Source: Ga0077555 sp963746315
Lineage (GTDB): Bacteria; Pseudomonadota; Alphaproteobacteria; Rhizobiales; Hyphomicrobiaceae
DNA length: 64,000 bases
Assembly: GCA_963746315.1 (NCBI GenBank)
Contig: CAVVAR010000004.1
Span: forward strand, 461,369 to 525,368
Direction of reading: 5' to 3'
Shown here: one piece after another, positions 1 through 9,455 of the stretch
Numbering within the stretch: position 1 is the stretch's first letter
Layout of the letters: the number at the start of each line of letters is the position of its first letter
Notes under the pieces: model-generated
Databases searched by the model: none
The model's input: only the letters and a program-made list of their open reading frames with translations
Told to the model about the DNA's origin: nothing
Program-made: the position numbers and the translations under genes

Positions 1-661
1 GCAGCCCCGTCTCGAAGCGGTCGCGCAAGGCGGAGCGCACGCGCGCCTCGATCAGACGGTCGGTAAGCATGGCCCGCGATTGAGGCGTCTCGCGGAAGTG
101 ATCGCTTTCAACGAGGCGGACGACGTGGTCGACGCAATCGGCCGGCGGTACGCGCGCCGTGTTGAGCGCGGCTGCATAAAGCGTAGCATCCGTCCAATCG
201 GCGCCGAACAGACGCTGCATCGTCCCATTGTGCGCCGCATCGCTCTTCTCGATCTCCCGCCGAGCCGCGTCCGCGTCACCGATGCCGAGCCGTTCCATCA
301 GCACCCGCGTCCGGAAGTCCATCGGTGCGCAAATCCGCACGCATACGACATGCGGCACCTCCCTCAGAAGATACGTGGCACCCCACCCGCGGATCAGCAC
401 GTTGTCGCGCGCGGCGAGTTCGAGGATCTCCTGGGCGGTGAAATGCGACAGACGCTTCCTGTCCATCCGCCACTGGCCGATGAAGGAAGCTTCGCCGCCG
501 AGAAATCGGCGCACCTCGCTCTCCCGCAGGCCGGACCGCGTCGCGATGTCGTTCTCGACCAACTCGTGATGGACCACCTCGAGGCCGAGACGTTCGGCAA
601 GGCCCTTCGCCACGTCCCTGCCGAGTGTTCCCATCTCCCGCGTCATTGCGATCACGGCCAT
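1..661 (-). CDS. Cytidylate kinase-like family protein (3' end outside window)
   Basis: The frame is open from an ATG at 661 to the left window edge (about 220 codons), so the C-terminus is missing. The protein opens MAVIAMTREMGTLGRD and runs into a hydrophilic alpha/beta domain with 'LGLEVVHHELVENDIA' and, further on, 'NVLIRGWGATYLL'. This is the layout of the cytidylate-kinase-like family (PF13189-type P-loop-kinase relatives), in which the N-terminal segment takes the place of a Walker A motif. Members are often tied to stress or regulatory proteins rather than to CMP phosphorylation, so the substrate is unknown. It is transcribed leftward away from the rest of the window. The family assignment is from recognition of the sequence; the function is open. 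Confidence 0.7.
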   Translation of the reverse strand, partial: MAVIAMTREMGTLGRDVAKGLAERLGLEVVHHELVENDIATRSGLRESEVRRFLGGEASFIGQWRMDRKRLSHFTAQEILELAARDNVLIRGWGATYLLREVPHVVCVRICAPMDFRTRVLMERLGIGDADAARREIEKSDAAHNGTMQRLFGADWTDATLYAAALNTARVPPADCVDHVVRLVESDHFRETPQSRAMLTDRLIEARVRSALRDRFETGL

Positions 662-1439
662 GAGCTCAACCCTTTTACGCTGGTCGAATGAACTGCACTC
701 TCACGCGCGCTGCGAAACGTGATCCACGAACAAAATGCCCCGCCGTGCCTATGGCAGAGACGGGGCTGCCTGGATCAGGCGTTCCACCTTCCACATCCGC
801 CGAGATGGCGGACTGTTCCGGCTTCCGGTCAGGTCGCCGGTTGCATTGATATTCAATTGTCGGAGGCGTATCGGCGACCAGCACGATGCTGGCCGCTTTC
901 AGAGCCTATGCCCCGGCCGAAGCGCGGGGCCCAATCTGCCGGGCGGCGTCATGCTCACTCCGCTAGCTGCTGTCGTCGAGCTTCGACGGCGTTCTGCGGG
1001 TCGGCGACACCGTGCGGGTGTCGATGCTCAAGATACCGATGCTTCAGCGCATGAGCATCATACGAGCATTCATTTCGGCTCGACTGCTCGATTGCAGCAA
1101 GCGCAAAACGACGACCCGAAATTACGACCGTCAAGCTCGATCTCGACCCATTTCCGCGAGAAAGTCAAGTCGTCCAATCTGGAGTAATTCGAGCAGTCGT
1201 TTTATTTCGCAGGCGCATTTGTTAGTGCATTGCGATATTGTTTTGCGCCGCACAAAGTGCATCTCATGATTGAGCTGGTTCCTGCGCCCGGCACTTACCT
1301 GCCGTTGAAGCCCGTCACAGAGCAAGCGCCAGAACCTAAACAAACCCTCGCAACTCCAGGATTGTAGAGCCGCTCTTGGCATCTGGCGTGGGCTGACGCG
1401 ACCGGCCGCAACCAGGCACCAGACGCCAGATGAGCTACC
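662..1439. other. Intergenic stretch, no gene seen
   Basis: About 780 bases between two leftward genes. All open frames are short, lack a ribosome binding site and show no recognisable protein family. Nothing RNA-like was recognised. The right part is somewhat more AT-rich (1180-1260) and could hold decayed DNA. The promoter of the kinase-like gene should lie near 670-760. Confidence 0.5.
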
Positions 1440-4154
1440 CTAGGCGGTTCCGTGGCCTTTCAATTTGACTGCGGCCTGCGCTGCAGCCAGGCGCGCGACG
1501 GGCACACGGAACGGCGAGCACGACACGTAGTCGAGGCCGACATCGTGGCAGAAGCCGACCGAAGCCGGGTCGCCGCCATGCTCACCACAGATACCGACCT
1601 TGAGGCCGGGCTTGACGCGACGCCCGCGCTCGGTGCCGATACGGACCAGCTCGCCGACGCCCGCCTGGTCGATCGAGACGAACGGATCGACCTCGAAGAT
1701 GCGATGCCGCGTGTAGTCGGCAAGGATCGGTGCGGCATCGTCGCGGGAAAGCCCCAGACAGGTCTGCGTGAGATCGTTGGTGCCGAACGAGAAGAACTCC
1801 GCACCGGCATCGCCGGCCGCGATCTCGTCTGCGCGTAACGCGGCACGCGGAAGCTCGATCATTGTGCCGATCTGATAGTCGAGCTTTGCGCCGGTCTCCG
1901 CCTCGACAGCAGCGGCCGTCTTCCGGATCACCTGGGCCAGCAGGTCGAACTCGCGCCGCCAGGCGACGAGCGGGATCATGACCTCCGGTATCACCGGCTT
2001 GGCAGTCCGTTTCGCGGCTTCGACCGCTGCCTCGAAGATGGCGCGCGCCTGCATCTCGGTGATTTCCGGATAGCGCACCGCAAGTCGGCAACCGCGGAAC
2101 CCGAGCATGGGGTTGAACTCGTGCAGCTCGGCGATGCGGGTCCGGAGCTTCTCCAGCGGAACGCCGAGCTCCTTGGCGACGACGATCGCCTCCTTGTCCT
2201 CGTGCGGCAGAAACTCGTGCAGTGGCGGATCGAGTAGCCGGATGGTAACGGGCAACCCAGCCATGGTCTCGAAGATCTCGGTGAAATCCGAGCGCTGCAT
2301 CGGCAGGATCTTGGCAAGCGCGCGGCGGCGGCCGGCCTCGTCGTCGGCCAGGATCATCTCGCGCACGGCGAGGATGCGGTCGGCGTCGAAAAACATGTGC
2401 TCCGTCCGGCAAAGCCCGATGCCCTCGGCGCCGAACTCGCGTGCCTGCCGCGCATCACGGGGCGTGTCGGCGTTGGCACGCACGCCCAGGCGCCGCACGC
2501 CGTCAGCCCAGCCCATGATGCGAGCAAAATCACCCGACAGCTCCGGCTGCCGCATGGCAACGCGTCCCTTCAGCACCTCACCCGTCGCCCCGTCGATCGT
2601 GATTACGTCGCCTTTCTGGAAGCGCTCGCGGCCTGCGATCATCACCCCGGCCTGGTAATCGATACGCAGCGTCGAGGCGCCGCAGACGCACGGACGGCCC
2701 ATGCCACGCGCCACGACCGCTGCGTGGCTCGTCATGCCACCCCGTGTGGTCAGGATGCCTACCGCGGCGTGCATACCGTGGATGTCCTCGGGGCTCGTCT
2801 CGATCCTGACGAGGATCACGTCACGGCCCTGGGCCTTCATCGCCTCGGCCTCATCCGCCGAGAAGACGATCTCACCTGCCGCCGCTCCCGGAGAAGCAGG
2901 AAGGCCATTCGCGACCCTGTGCTTCTCGGCGTCCGGCGCAATGGTCGGATGCAGAAGCTGATCGAGGGCATTGGCGTCGATGCGGGCGACGGCCTCGCCT
3001 GGCGTGATGACGCCCTCGTCACAGAGGTCGACCGCGATTTTGAGAGCCGCCGGCGTGGTGCGTTTGCCGCTCCGCGTCTGGAGCATCCAGAGGCGCCCCT
3101 CCTGGATGGTGAACTCGATGTCCTGCATGTCGCGGTAGTGACGCTCGAGCTTTCCAAAAATATCGGTGAGCTCGACGAATGTCTCCGGCATGAGCGTCTC
3201 GAGCGAAGGCAGCGTCTCTCCCGCATCAATACGGGCGGCCTCAGTCAAGGGTTGCGGAGTTCGGATGCCGGCGACGACGTCCTCGCCCTGCGCGTTGACC
3301 AGATACTCGCCGTAGATCTCCTTGGCGCCCGTCGACGGATTGCGCGTGAACGCCACACCCGTCGCCGAGGTGGGCCCGCGATTTCCGAACACCATCGCCT
3401 GCACGTTGACCGCTGTTCCCCAGTCGTCCGGGATAGCGTTGAGCCGACGGTATGTGACGGCGCGGGCGTTGTTCCAGGAGCGGAACACGGCACCGATGGC
3501 CCCCCAGAGTTGCTCGGCCGTGTCCTGAGGAAACGGTTTGCCGTGGTGTTCCTCGACGGCCAACTTGTAGCGTTCGACGACCTCTTGCCAGTCTTCGGCG
3601 GTGAGATCCGTGTCGAGGTCGTGGCCAGCCAGGCTCTTGTGCGATTCGAGGATCGACTCGAACGTCTCGTGCTCGAGACCGAGCACGACACCCGAGTACA
3701 TCTGGATGAAACGGCGATAGCTGTCGAAGGCGAAGCGGGCATCGCCCGATTGACGAGCGAGGCCGGCCACGGTCGCGTCGTTGAGGCCCAGGTTCAGGAT
3801 CGTGTCCATCATGCCGGGCATCGAGGCCCGAGCGCCAGAGCGCACCGAGACCAGCAGAGGACGCTCGGCATCTCCGAACGCCGCGCCCACGGCTTTGCCG
3901 ACAGCTTCCAGTGCCGCCATGGCTTCAGCCTCGAGGCCCTCCGGGAAACGCCCGCCGGCCGCGGTATAGGCGTTGCAGACTGCGGTCGTGATCGTGAAGC
4001 CCGGTGGCACGGGCAGGCCGAGGCTCGCCATTTCCGCGAGGTTGGCCCCCTTGCCGCCCAGCAGATCGCGCATCCCGGCCTTGCCGTCCGTTCGGCCAGC
4101 TCCGAAGAGATACACGCACTGATCCGACGCACCGACAGTCCTCGGGCCTTGCAT
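1440..4154 (-). CDS. ppdK: Pyruvate, phosphate dikinase
   Basis: A 904-residue protein of the usual PPDK length. It interconverts pyruvate + ATP + Pi and PEP + AMP + PPi in the cytosol, linking glycolysis and gluconeogenesis. The N-terminal nucleotide-binding half begins with 'LLGGKGANLAEMASLGLPVP'. The central phosphohistidine domain has 'GGMTSHAAVVARGMGRPCV' with the catalytic His near residue 476. The C-terminal PEP/pyruvate TIM barrel ends with the 'GICGEHGGDP' and 'SCSPFRVPVARLAAAQA' motifs that carry the catalytic Cys/Gly region. The ATG at 4154 is the only start that keeps the full N-terminus. It stands alone, and about 290 bases without a gene separate it from the divergent M20 peptidase, which is where both promoters must lie. 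Confidence 0.97.
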   Translation of the reverse strand: MQGPRTVGASDQCVYLFGAGRTDGKAGMRDLLGGKGANLAEMASLGLPVPPGFTITTAVCNAYTAAGGRFPEGLEAEAMAALEAVGKAVGAAFGDAERPLLVSVRSGARASMPGMMDTILNLGLNDATVAGLARQSGDARFAFDSYRRFIQMYSGVVLGLEHETFESILESHKSLAGHDLDTDLTAEDWQEVVERYKLAVEEHHGKPFPQDTAEQLWGAIGAVFRSWNNARAVTYRRLNAIPDDWGTAVNVQAMVFGNRGPTSATGVAFTRNPSTGAKEIYGEYLVNAQGEDVVAGIRTPQPLTEAARIDAGETLPSLETLMPETFVELTDIFGKLERHYRDMQDIEFTIQEGRLWMLQTRSGKRTTPAALKIAVDLCDEGVITPGEAVARIDANALDQLLHPTIAPDAEKHRVANGLPASPGAAAGEIVFSADEAEAMKAQGRDVILVRIETSPEDIHGMHAAVGILTTRGGMTSHAAVVARGMGRPCVCGASTLRIDYQAGVMIAGRERFQKGDVITIDGATGEVLKGRVAMRQPELSGDFARIMGWADGVRRLGVRANADTPRDARQAREFGAEGIGLCRTEHMFFDADRILAVREMILADDEAGRRRALAKILPMQRSDFTEIFETMAGLPVTIRLLDPPLHEFLPHEDKEAIVVAKELGVPLEKLRTRIAELHEFNPMLGFRGCRLAVRYPEITEMQARAIFEAAVEAAKRTAKPVIPEVMIPLVAWRREFDLLAQVIRKTAAAVEAETGAKLDYQIGTMIELPRAALRADEIAAGDAGAEFFSFGTNDLTQTCLGLSRDDAAPILADYTRHRIFEVDPFVSIDQAGVGELVRIGTERGRRVKPGLKVGICGEHGGDPASVGFCHDVGLDYVSCSPFRVPVARLAAAQAAVKLKGHGTA

Positions 4155-4448
4155 GGCCTCGCCTCCGCTCGTTGTTGGGGCGCACGGATGTGCTTCTACC
4201 CGGCGCGTCGCCCGCCTGCAAAACGCAAGACGCCGCGCCGAGTGCCGCTTCTACACCCGCCAACTGCAAAATCTTTGTGCGGATGAAGAACAAATCGAAT
4301 TAAGGTTGAAGCCATTGCTTGTCATTACAGCGCTTCCGACGACATCGGAAGCAAACCCGCCATATCGGTGGCGTATGCTCTTTGCCTTTGACCGGATTGC
4401 GGCCATTGCGCACTCTCCGGCCCGAATCGTCGTCAAAAGGGGCATCAG

Positions 4449-5852
4449 ATGTCGGATCGGTTGCGGGACGTCCTCAAGGCGCTCGACAAGAGCGAGAATG
4501 CGGCGCTGGAGCGCCTGTTCGAGCTGCTCCGGATCGCGAGCATATCTACCGATCCAGCCTACAAAGGCGAATGCCGGAGGGCAGCCGAGTGGTGCCGCGA
4601 CCAGCTCGCGGATATTGGCTTCGCCGAGGCCAAGGTCGTTCCGACGACAGGTCATCCCATGGTTGTCGCCCACGACCGGAAGCCCCGCGGCAAGGACGTT
4701 CCCCACTTCCTCTTCTACGGCCATTACGACGTGCAGCCGCCGGATCCTGTCGAGCTATGGAAATCCCCTCCGTTCGAGCCACGCCTCGCCACCGAGAAGG
4801 GTAATGGCCAAGTCATCGTGGCGCGTGGAGCGGAGGACAACAAAGGTCAGCTCATGACCTTCTTCGAGGCCGCGCGTGCTTGGAAGCAGGTCGCAGGCGA
4901 GCTTCCCGTCGCCGTCACCGTGCTCCTCGAAGGCGAGGAGGAATGCGGCTCGCCCTCCCTGCCGGGCTTCCTCGCCAAGCACGGCAAGGAGGTGAGGGCC
5001 GAGCTGGCGCTCGTCTGCGACACCGGCCAGTGGGACAAGGATACGCCGGCCGTCACGACCCAGTTGCGCGGCATGGCGGCGCTCGAGGTGACGATCGTCG
5101 GGCCGTCACGTGATCTGCACTCGGGCCTCTTCGGCGGCGCAGCGATAAATCCCATTCGGGTCCTCACCCAGATCTGCGGCGCCATGCACGGCAGGAACGG
5201 CAAGGTCCAGATCCCGGGCTTTTACGATGGCATCAAGAAGCCGTCGGCACGCCAGCTCAAGCAATGGAAGGAGCTCGGCTTCGACCAGGCACAGTTTCTC
5301 GCCAACGTCGGCCTCAGCGTTCCTGCCGGCGAGGTCGGCTTCTCGGTCATGGAGCAGGTCTGGTCACGACCGACGCTCGAGTTCAACGGCATCGCTGGCG
5401 GCTATCAGGGCGTCGGCACCAAGACGGTCATCCCGTCCGAGGCATCCGTCAAGATCACGTGCCGGCTGGTCCCAGGACAGGATCCCGATGCCATCGTCGA
5501 AGGTCTCAAGGCATTCGTCACGTCACGGCTGCCAGCCGACTGCAAGGCGCGCTTCTCCGGAGACCGGGGCAGCCCGGCGATCGCATTCGACACCGACGCC
5601 CCATACATGCACACGGCGGCCGAGGCGCTCGGCGCGGAGTGGGGCCGGCCAGCCGCGATGATCGCCCTTGGCGGCTCGATCCCGATCGTGCAGGCGTTCA
5701 AGGACGAGCTCGACATGCCGAGCCTGCTGGTCGGCTTCGGTCTCGAGGACGACCGCATCCACAGTCCGAACGAGAAGTACAATCTGACCAGTTTCCGCAA
5801 GGGCGCCAGAAGCTGGGCGCGCATCCTTGCGGGCCTGGCCGAAGCTCGCTGA
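4449..5852 (+). CDS. M20-family dipeptidase / metallopeptidase
   Basis: 467 residues, standard for the M20 dipeptidase group that cleaves dipeptides or N-acyl amino acids with two zinc ions. Visible signatures are 'FYGHYDVQPPDP' near residue 93 (first metal-ligand His and catalytic Asp) and 'LLEGEEECGSPSL' near residue 160 (catalytic general-base Glu). A dimerisation domain follows ('ITCRLVPGQDPDAI'), and a late His appears in 'DDRIHSPNEKYNL'. No signal peptide, so it is cytoplasmic. The ATG follows an AAAGGGG about 8 bases upstream. The next gene (RNase T2) starts about 100 bases downstream and may be co-transcribed. Substrate specificity cannot be read from sequence. Confidence 0.93.
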   Translation: MSDRLRDVLKALDKSENAALERLFELLRIASISTDPAYKGECRRAAEWCRDQLADIGFAEAKVVPTTGHPMVVAHDRKPRGKDVPHFLFYGHYDVQPPDPVELWKSPPFEPRLATEKGNGQVIVARGAEDNKGQLMTFFEAARAWKQVAGELPVAVTVLLEGEEECGSPSLPGFLAKHGKEVRAELALVCDTGQWDKDTPAVTTQLRGMAALEVTIVGPSRDLHSGLFGGAAINPIRVLTQICGAMHGRNGKVQIPGFYDGIKKPSARQLKQWKELGFDQAQFLANVGLSVPAGEVGFSVMEQVWSRPTLEFNGIAGGYQGVGTKTVIPSEASVKITCRLVPGQDPDAIVEGLKAFVTSRLPADCKARFSGDRGSPAIAFDTDAPYMHTAAEALGAEWGRPAAMIALGGSIPIVQAFKDELDMPSLLVGFGLEDDRIHSPNEKYNLTSFRKGARSWARILAGLAEAR

Positions 5853-5949
5853 CCCGATGGAGAAATCCACGATCCCGACTTGCAAAGCCTTGTCGGATCG
5901 TGCTTATCGAGATGCACCGACTACGGCTTGTCACTCCCAGCAGGATCGA

Positions 5950-6753
5950 ATGCCGATGTCTTTCCGACGCTCTCTCGCCGCGCTCGCCATCCTCGCTGTC
6001 GCCGCAACCCTGATGCCGCTCGCGGCGCCGCGCGTGGAGGCCCAGTTCGGTCCAGGCCCGGGCGGACGCGCGCCGTATTCGTCGCAACCGCCGGGCCGCA
6101 ACGAGGCGGGCCGTTTCGACTACTACTCGCTCGTCTTGTCGTGGAGCCCGACCTATTGCGCGGGGCTCCGTCGCGACGGCTACGATCCCCAGTGCCACCG
6201 CCGGGATGGCAAGCGCTATGCCTTCGTGCTGCACGGCCTTTGGCCGCAGCATGAGCGCGGCTGGCCGGAAAACTGCCGCACTCGTCAGCGCCCCTACGTG
6301 CCGCAATCGGTCATTGATGGCATGCTCGACATCATGCCGAGCCCCAAGCTGGTCATCCACGAGTACCGCAAGCACGGCACGTGCTCGGGCCTCAGCCCGG
6401 AGGACTATTACAAAGTCTCGCGGCAGATGTTCAAGAAGGTGCGTGTGCCCCCGCGGTACGAGCAGCCCAACCAGGCGTTCACCGTCTCCCCGACTGAGGT
6501 CGTGCGCGACTTCCTCTCAGTCAACCCGGATCTCAAGGCCGATCAGTTGGCGGTCGCTTGCGGAGGCCCTGGCAACCGCCTGCGTGAGGTCCGCGTCTGC
6601 TTCTCGCGCGAAGGCTCGTTCCGGTCTTGTGGCCAAAACGAGGACGCCCGGCGCCTTTGTCGTGCGGGCCGTATGTTCGTGCCGCCTGTACGCGGTGGCG
6701 ACGGCAGATCCGATCCGGCGAGCCGTCCACGACACGACGAGCGCCGCATCTGA
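5950..6753 (+). CDS. Secreted ribonuclease T2 family protein
   Basis: About 267 residues. A Sec signal peptide (SFRRSLAALAILAVAATL then an APRVEA|Q-type site) sends it to the periplasm. Both active-site blocks of RNase T2 enzymes are present: CAS I as 'FVLHGLWPQ' near residue 92 and CAS II as 'HEYRKHGTC' near residue 137. These carry the two catalytic histidines and the Glu/Lys pair, so activity as a non-specific endoribonuclease producing 2',3'-cyclic ends is expected. Several cysteines fit periplasmic disulfides. I chose the ATG at 5950, after an AGGA; one six bases further in is an alternative. The longer upstream frame overlaps the M20 gene and lacks a signal at its front. The last 40 residues are low-complexity and Arg-rich. 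Confidence 0.9.
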   Translation: MPMSFRRSLAALAILAVAATLMPLAAPRVEAQFGPGPGGRAPYSSQPPGRNEAGRFDYYSLVLSWSPTYCAGLRRDGYDPQCHRRDGKRYAFVLHGLWPQHERGWPENCRTRQRPYVPQSVIDGMLDIMPSPKLVIHEYRKHGTCSGLSPEDYYKVSRQMFKKVRVPPRYEQPNQAFTVSPTEVVRDFLSVNPDLKADQLAVACGGPGNRLREVRVCFSREGSFRSCGQNEDARRLCRAGRMFVPPVRGGDGRSDPASRPRHDERRI

Positions 6754-6868
6754 AGCGCGCGTCTCCCGCGATGCCACCTCTCTGCCATGCTTCGCTGCGA
6801 CAGTCGAAGCGCTGCCATTGTGGCTGTGTTGGCAGCCACGAGCCGGGGCTCGAGCAGAAGGGGCAACA

Positions 6869-7246
6869 ATGAACTTCGAGGCTGGCCAGCGATGGGCTTA
6901 TGCCGCCCCGCCCGAGATCGCCAATTCACGCATCGTCATCGGCGCAATCGTCGATTTCGAAGGCGGCCGTCGTGTCGCTTGCTGCGCTGTGACGGGAGCC
7001 CTCCAGCGGGGCGATGACGGGGCGCCCCAGCAAGTGACGATCCCGTTCGTCCCGATGCTGATCGAGGCGCTCGCACAATCGGTCACGCACCAGGATGCGA
7101 CGGGGCAGCTCCCGGACGATTTCGCGGCGCATCTCGCGGCATGGCAGCACGATCCTCGCGGCGCCAGCTACTTCACGGTACCGTTCGAGGGCTCGCTCGA
7201 AAGGATGATCGCCCTGCAGATGGCGGCTCTCGTCGAGCAAGCCTGA
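6869..7246 (+). CDS. Conserved small protein of unknown function
   Basis: 125 residues starting at an ATG preceded by AGAAGGGG. The protein is soluble, with no signal peptide or membrane span. It begins MNFEAGQRWAYAAPPEI and has two strand-rich parts ('SRIVIGAIVDFEGGRRVACC' and 'GASYFTVPFEGSLERMIALQ'). I recall similar short proteins in related alphaproteobacteria but cannot attach a function. It lies between the RNase T2 gene and the Clp-fold protease on the same strand. Codon use matches its neighbours, which supports it as a real gene. Confidence 0.7.
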   Translation: MNFEAGQRWAYAAPPEIANSRIVIGAIVDFEGGRRVACCAVTGALQRGDDGAPQQVTIPFVPMLIEALAQSVTHQDATGQLPDDFAAHLAAWQHDPRGASYFTVPFEGSLERMIALQMAALVEQA

Positions 7247-7414
7247 TGATCGGGACCAGGCCCGTATCCGACCCGAACGATCTAGCGCTCGCACCGGAAC
7301 AAAGCGCTTGGTACGGACGTTCATCCTCGGTTCGCGATCCTTGACCGCGCGCCTTCACGCGCTGCTACCGTGTCCGGCAAGTCCCGCCACCCAACAACGT
7401 GCGAGCCCCTCCTC

Positions 7415-8236
7415 ATGCCCGACCTTTCCAGTCTGTTCTGGATCGCCCTCCTTGCGCTCGCGCTGCAACCGTTTCTCGCCGGACAATGGTTCGCGCAACA
7501 GCGACTGCGGGCGATCCGCGCCATCGAGGTGAAAAACGGCACGCGCGTCATTACGATGATCCACCGGCAGGAGAAGAAGAGTCTGCTCGGCATGGCCGTG
7601 TCGCGCCACATCGATCTCGAGGATGCCCAGACGATCATCGCGGCCATAAAGGAGACGCCGCAGTCGATGCCGATCGACCTCGTGTTGCATACGCCGGGCG
7701 GATTGGTGCTCGCGGCGATGCAGGTCGCGCGCGCGGTCGAGGCACATCAAGCCAAAGTCACCGTCTACGTACCCGTCTACGCCATGTCGGGCGGAACGCT
7801 GATCGCTCTCGCGGCAGACGAGATCGTGATGGCGGAGTTCTCGGTGCTCGGCCCCATCGACCCACAGATCATGGGCCTGCCGGCCGCGAGCATCGCGCGC
7901 GTGCCCAAAGTCAAGCCAATCGAGCATGTATTCGACCTGACGCTCGTTCTGGCTGACGTCAGCGAGAAGGCCATTGCGCAAGTGAAGAAGGGCGCCGTCG
8001 AGCTGATGACACCGCAGATGGAGCAAGCCAAGGCCGAAGCGCTGGCCGAGAAGCTTGCCGGCGGGCAGTGGACTCACGACTACGCTCTGACGTGCGACGA
8101 GGCCAAGGAGCTGGGGCTCCCGGTTCGCCGCGGAATGCCGCGCGAGGTGCTCGATCTGATGAAGCTGTACCCGCAGCCCGTGCAGCGCTCGGTGGTCGAA
8201 TACCTGCCGATTGATCTGCCACGCGGGCCGCGGTGA
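7415..8236 (+). CDS. SDH-family Clp-fold serine protease, membrane anchored
   Basis: About 273 residues. One N-terminal hydrophobic segment (LFWIALLALALQPFLAG) is followed by a ClpP/crotonase-fold domain of the serine dehydrogenase proteinase (PF01972-like) type. The core has 'PIDLVLHTPGGLVLAAMQVA' (oxyanion region) and 'VYAMSGGTLIALAADEI', whose SGGT Ser near residue 124 is the expected nucleophile, then 'SVLGPIDPQI'. The family is a membrane-tethered ClpP-like peptidase related to signal-peptide-peptidase/stomatin partners, but no stomatin gene is adjacent. The ATG at 7415 places the membrane segment at the very N-terminus; an earlier GTG at 7370 would only add a hydrophilic leader. Confidence 0.85.
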   Translation: MPDLSSLFWIALLALALQPFLAGQWFAQQRLRAIRAIEVKNGTRVITMIHRQEKKSLLGMAVSRHIDLEDAQTIIAAIKETPQSMPIDLVLHTPGGLVLAAMQVARAVEAHQAKVTVYVPVYAMSGGTLIALAADEIVMAEFSVLGPIDPQIMGLPAASIARVPKVKPIEHVFDLTLVLADVSEKAIAQVKKGAVELMTPQMEQAKAEALAEKLAGGQWTHDYALTCDEAKELGLPVRRGMPREVLDLMKLYPQPVQRSVVEYLPIDLPRGPR

Positions 8237-8249
8237 GGGGCCCGGTCCG

Positions 8250-9395
8250 CTACGATCGCTGCTTTACGGCGCCCGTCTCGACCAGAGCCGCAATCTTCTT
8301 CTTGTCGATACCCCAATCAGCGAGCACCTGCGTCGAATGCTCACCCGCGAACGCAGGCCCGCTCGGAACGGCACTTGCCGTCCGCGAGAAGCGTGGCGCC
8401 GGTCCCGGCTGCAAGACGCCGTCGACCTCGACGAAAGAGCCTCGCGCCTTGTTCTGCGGGTGCTGTGGCGCTTCGCTCATCGATAGAACGGGCGCAAAGC
8501 ATACGTCTTTCTGCTCGAGCCGCGCGGTCCATTCCTCGCGTGTCCTGGACCTGAAGATCTTCGCGAAGCGCTCGCGCATGGCGGGCCAGTGCGTGCGGTC
8601 GGTCTGGCCGGGCAGAGTCTCGCCCTCGAGCCCGAGCTCCTTCAGCATGAGCGCATAGAACTGGGGCTCGTTCGGACCGATAGCGACGTGCTGGCCGTCC
8701 TTGGTCTCGTAGACACCATAGTGATGGCAGCCGCCGTCGAGACGGTTGGACTCGCGCTCGTCGACCCATTGCCCCGCCGCATGCGCGCCGTACATAGGGG
8801 TCATCAGCGAGGCCGCGCCCTCGACCATCGACGTGTCAACGACCTGGCCCTTCCCCGATTTCTGCGCCTCGATGTAGGCCGCGAGCACACCGACGACCAT
8901 ATAGAGCGCGCCACCGCCGTAGTCGCCGACAAGGTTGAGCGGCGGCGTCGGCGTCGACTTGGTGCCGATGGCAAAAAGCGCCCCCGTGAGCGCGATGTAA
9001 TTGATGTCGTGCCCCGCCGTGTGCGCGATCGGACCGTCCTGTCCCCATCCGGTCATGCGGCCATAGACGAGGCGCGGGTTCGTCGCCCATACCACGTCCG
9101 GTCCGAGACCCAGACGCTCCATGACGCCGGGCCGGAAGCCTTCGATCAGGATGTCGGCCTTGGCGCAAAGCTCAAGTGCGGTGGCGACGCCATCCGGATT
9201 CTTCAGATCGAGCGCCACGTTACGACGCCCACGTAACGTGGTGTTGGTCTTCGGCTCGCGCAGGTCGCGACCGACTTGGTCGGCGCGATCGATGCGGATG
9301 ACGTCCGCGCCCATGTCGGCCAGCATCATGCAGGCGAAAGGCCCCGGCCCGATGCCTGCAAACTCGACGACCTTCACCCCGGTCAAGGCACCCAT
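8250..9395 (-). CDS. Class III CoA-transferase / alpha-methylacyl-CoA racemase family
   Basis: 381 residues, matching the AMACR (Mcr) branch of family III rather than the formyl-CoA transferase branch. The start 'GVKVVEFAGIGPGPFACMML' and the catalytic 'GHDINYIALTGAL...GDYGGGALY' pair (His near 125, Asp near 155 in the racemase numbering) are present. It would epimerise 2-methylacyl-CoA esters or move CoA between acids. The start has AGGAG nine bases upstream. It is the last gene of a leftward run that includes the reductase and amidohydrolase (9456-11387), with gaps of 60 and 24 bases, so one operon is likely. Its partner enzymes suggest branched or hydroxylated acid catabolism. Confidence 0.92.
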   Translation of the reverse strand: MGALTGVKVVEFAGIGPGPFACMMLADMGADVIRIDRADQVGRDLREPKTNTTLRGRRNVALDLKNPDGVATALELCAKADILIEGFRPGVMERLGLGPDVVWATNPRLVYGRMTGWGQDGPIAHTAGHDINYIALTGALFAIGTKSTPTPPLNLVGDYGGGALYMVVGVLAAYIEAQKSGKGQVVDTSMVEGAASLMTPMYGAHAAGQWVDERESNRLDGGCHHYGVYETKDGQHVAIGPNEPQFYALMLKELGLEGETLPGQTDRTHWPAMRERFAKIFRSRTREEWTARLEQKDVCFAPVLSMSEAPQHPQNKARGSFVEVDGVLQPGPAPRFSRTASAVPSGPAFAGEHSTQVLADWGIDKKKIAALVETGAVKQRS

Positions 9396-9455
9396 GATTG
9401 CGTCTCCTCAAGCTTGATTGCGGGACTGCCAACGCAGTTCCTTTTTTTGACTGTC

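Noticed and set aside
80..691. Long plus-strand frame opposite the cytidylate-kinase-like gene
   Set aside because: It is the complement of a better-supported minus-strand gene; its protein has no recognisable family and unusual composition.
2397..4286. 629-codon plus-strand frame opposite ppdK
   Set aside because: A shadow of the high-GC ppdK gene; no domain, no ribosome site, His- and Arg-rich in the manner of antisense frames.
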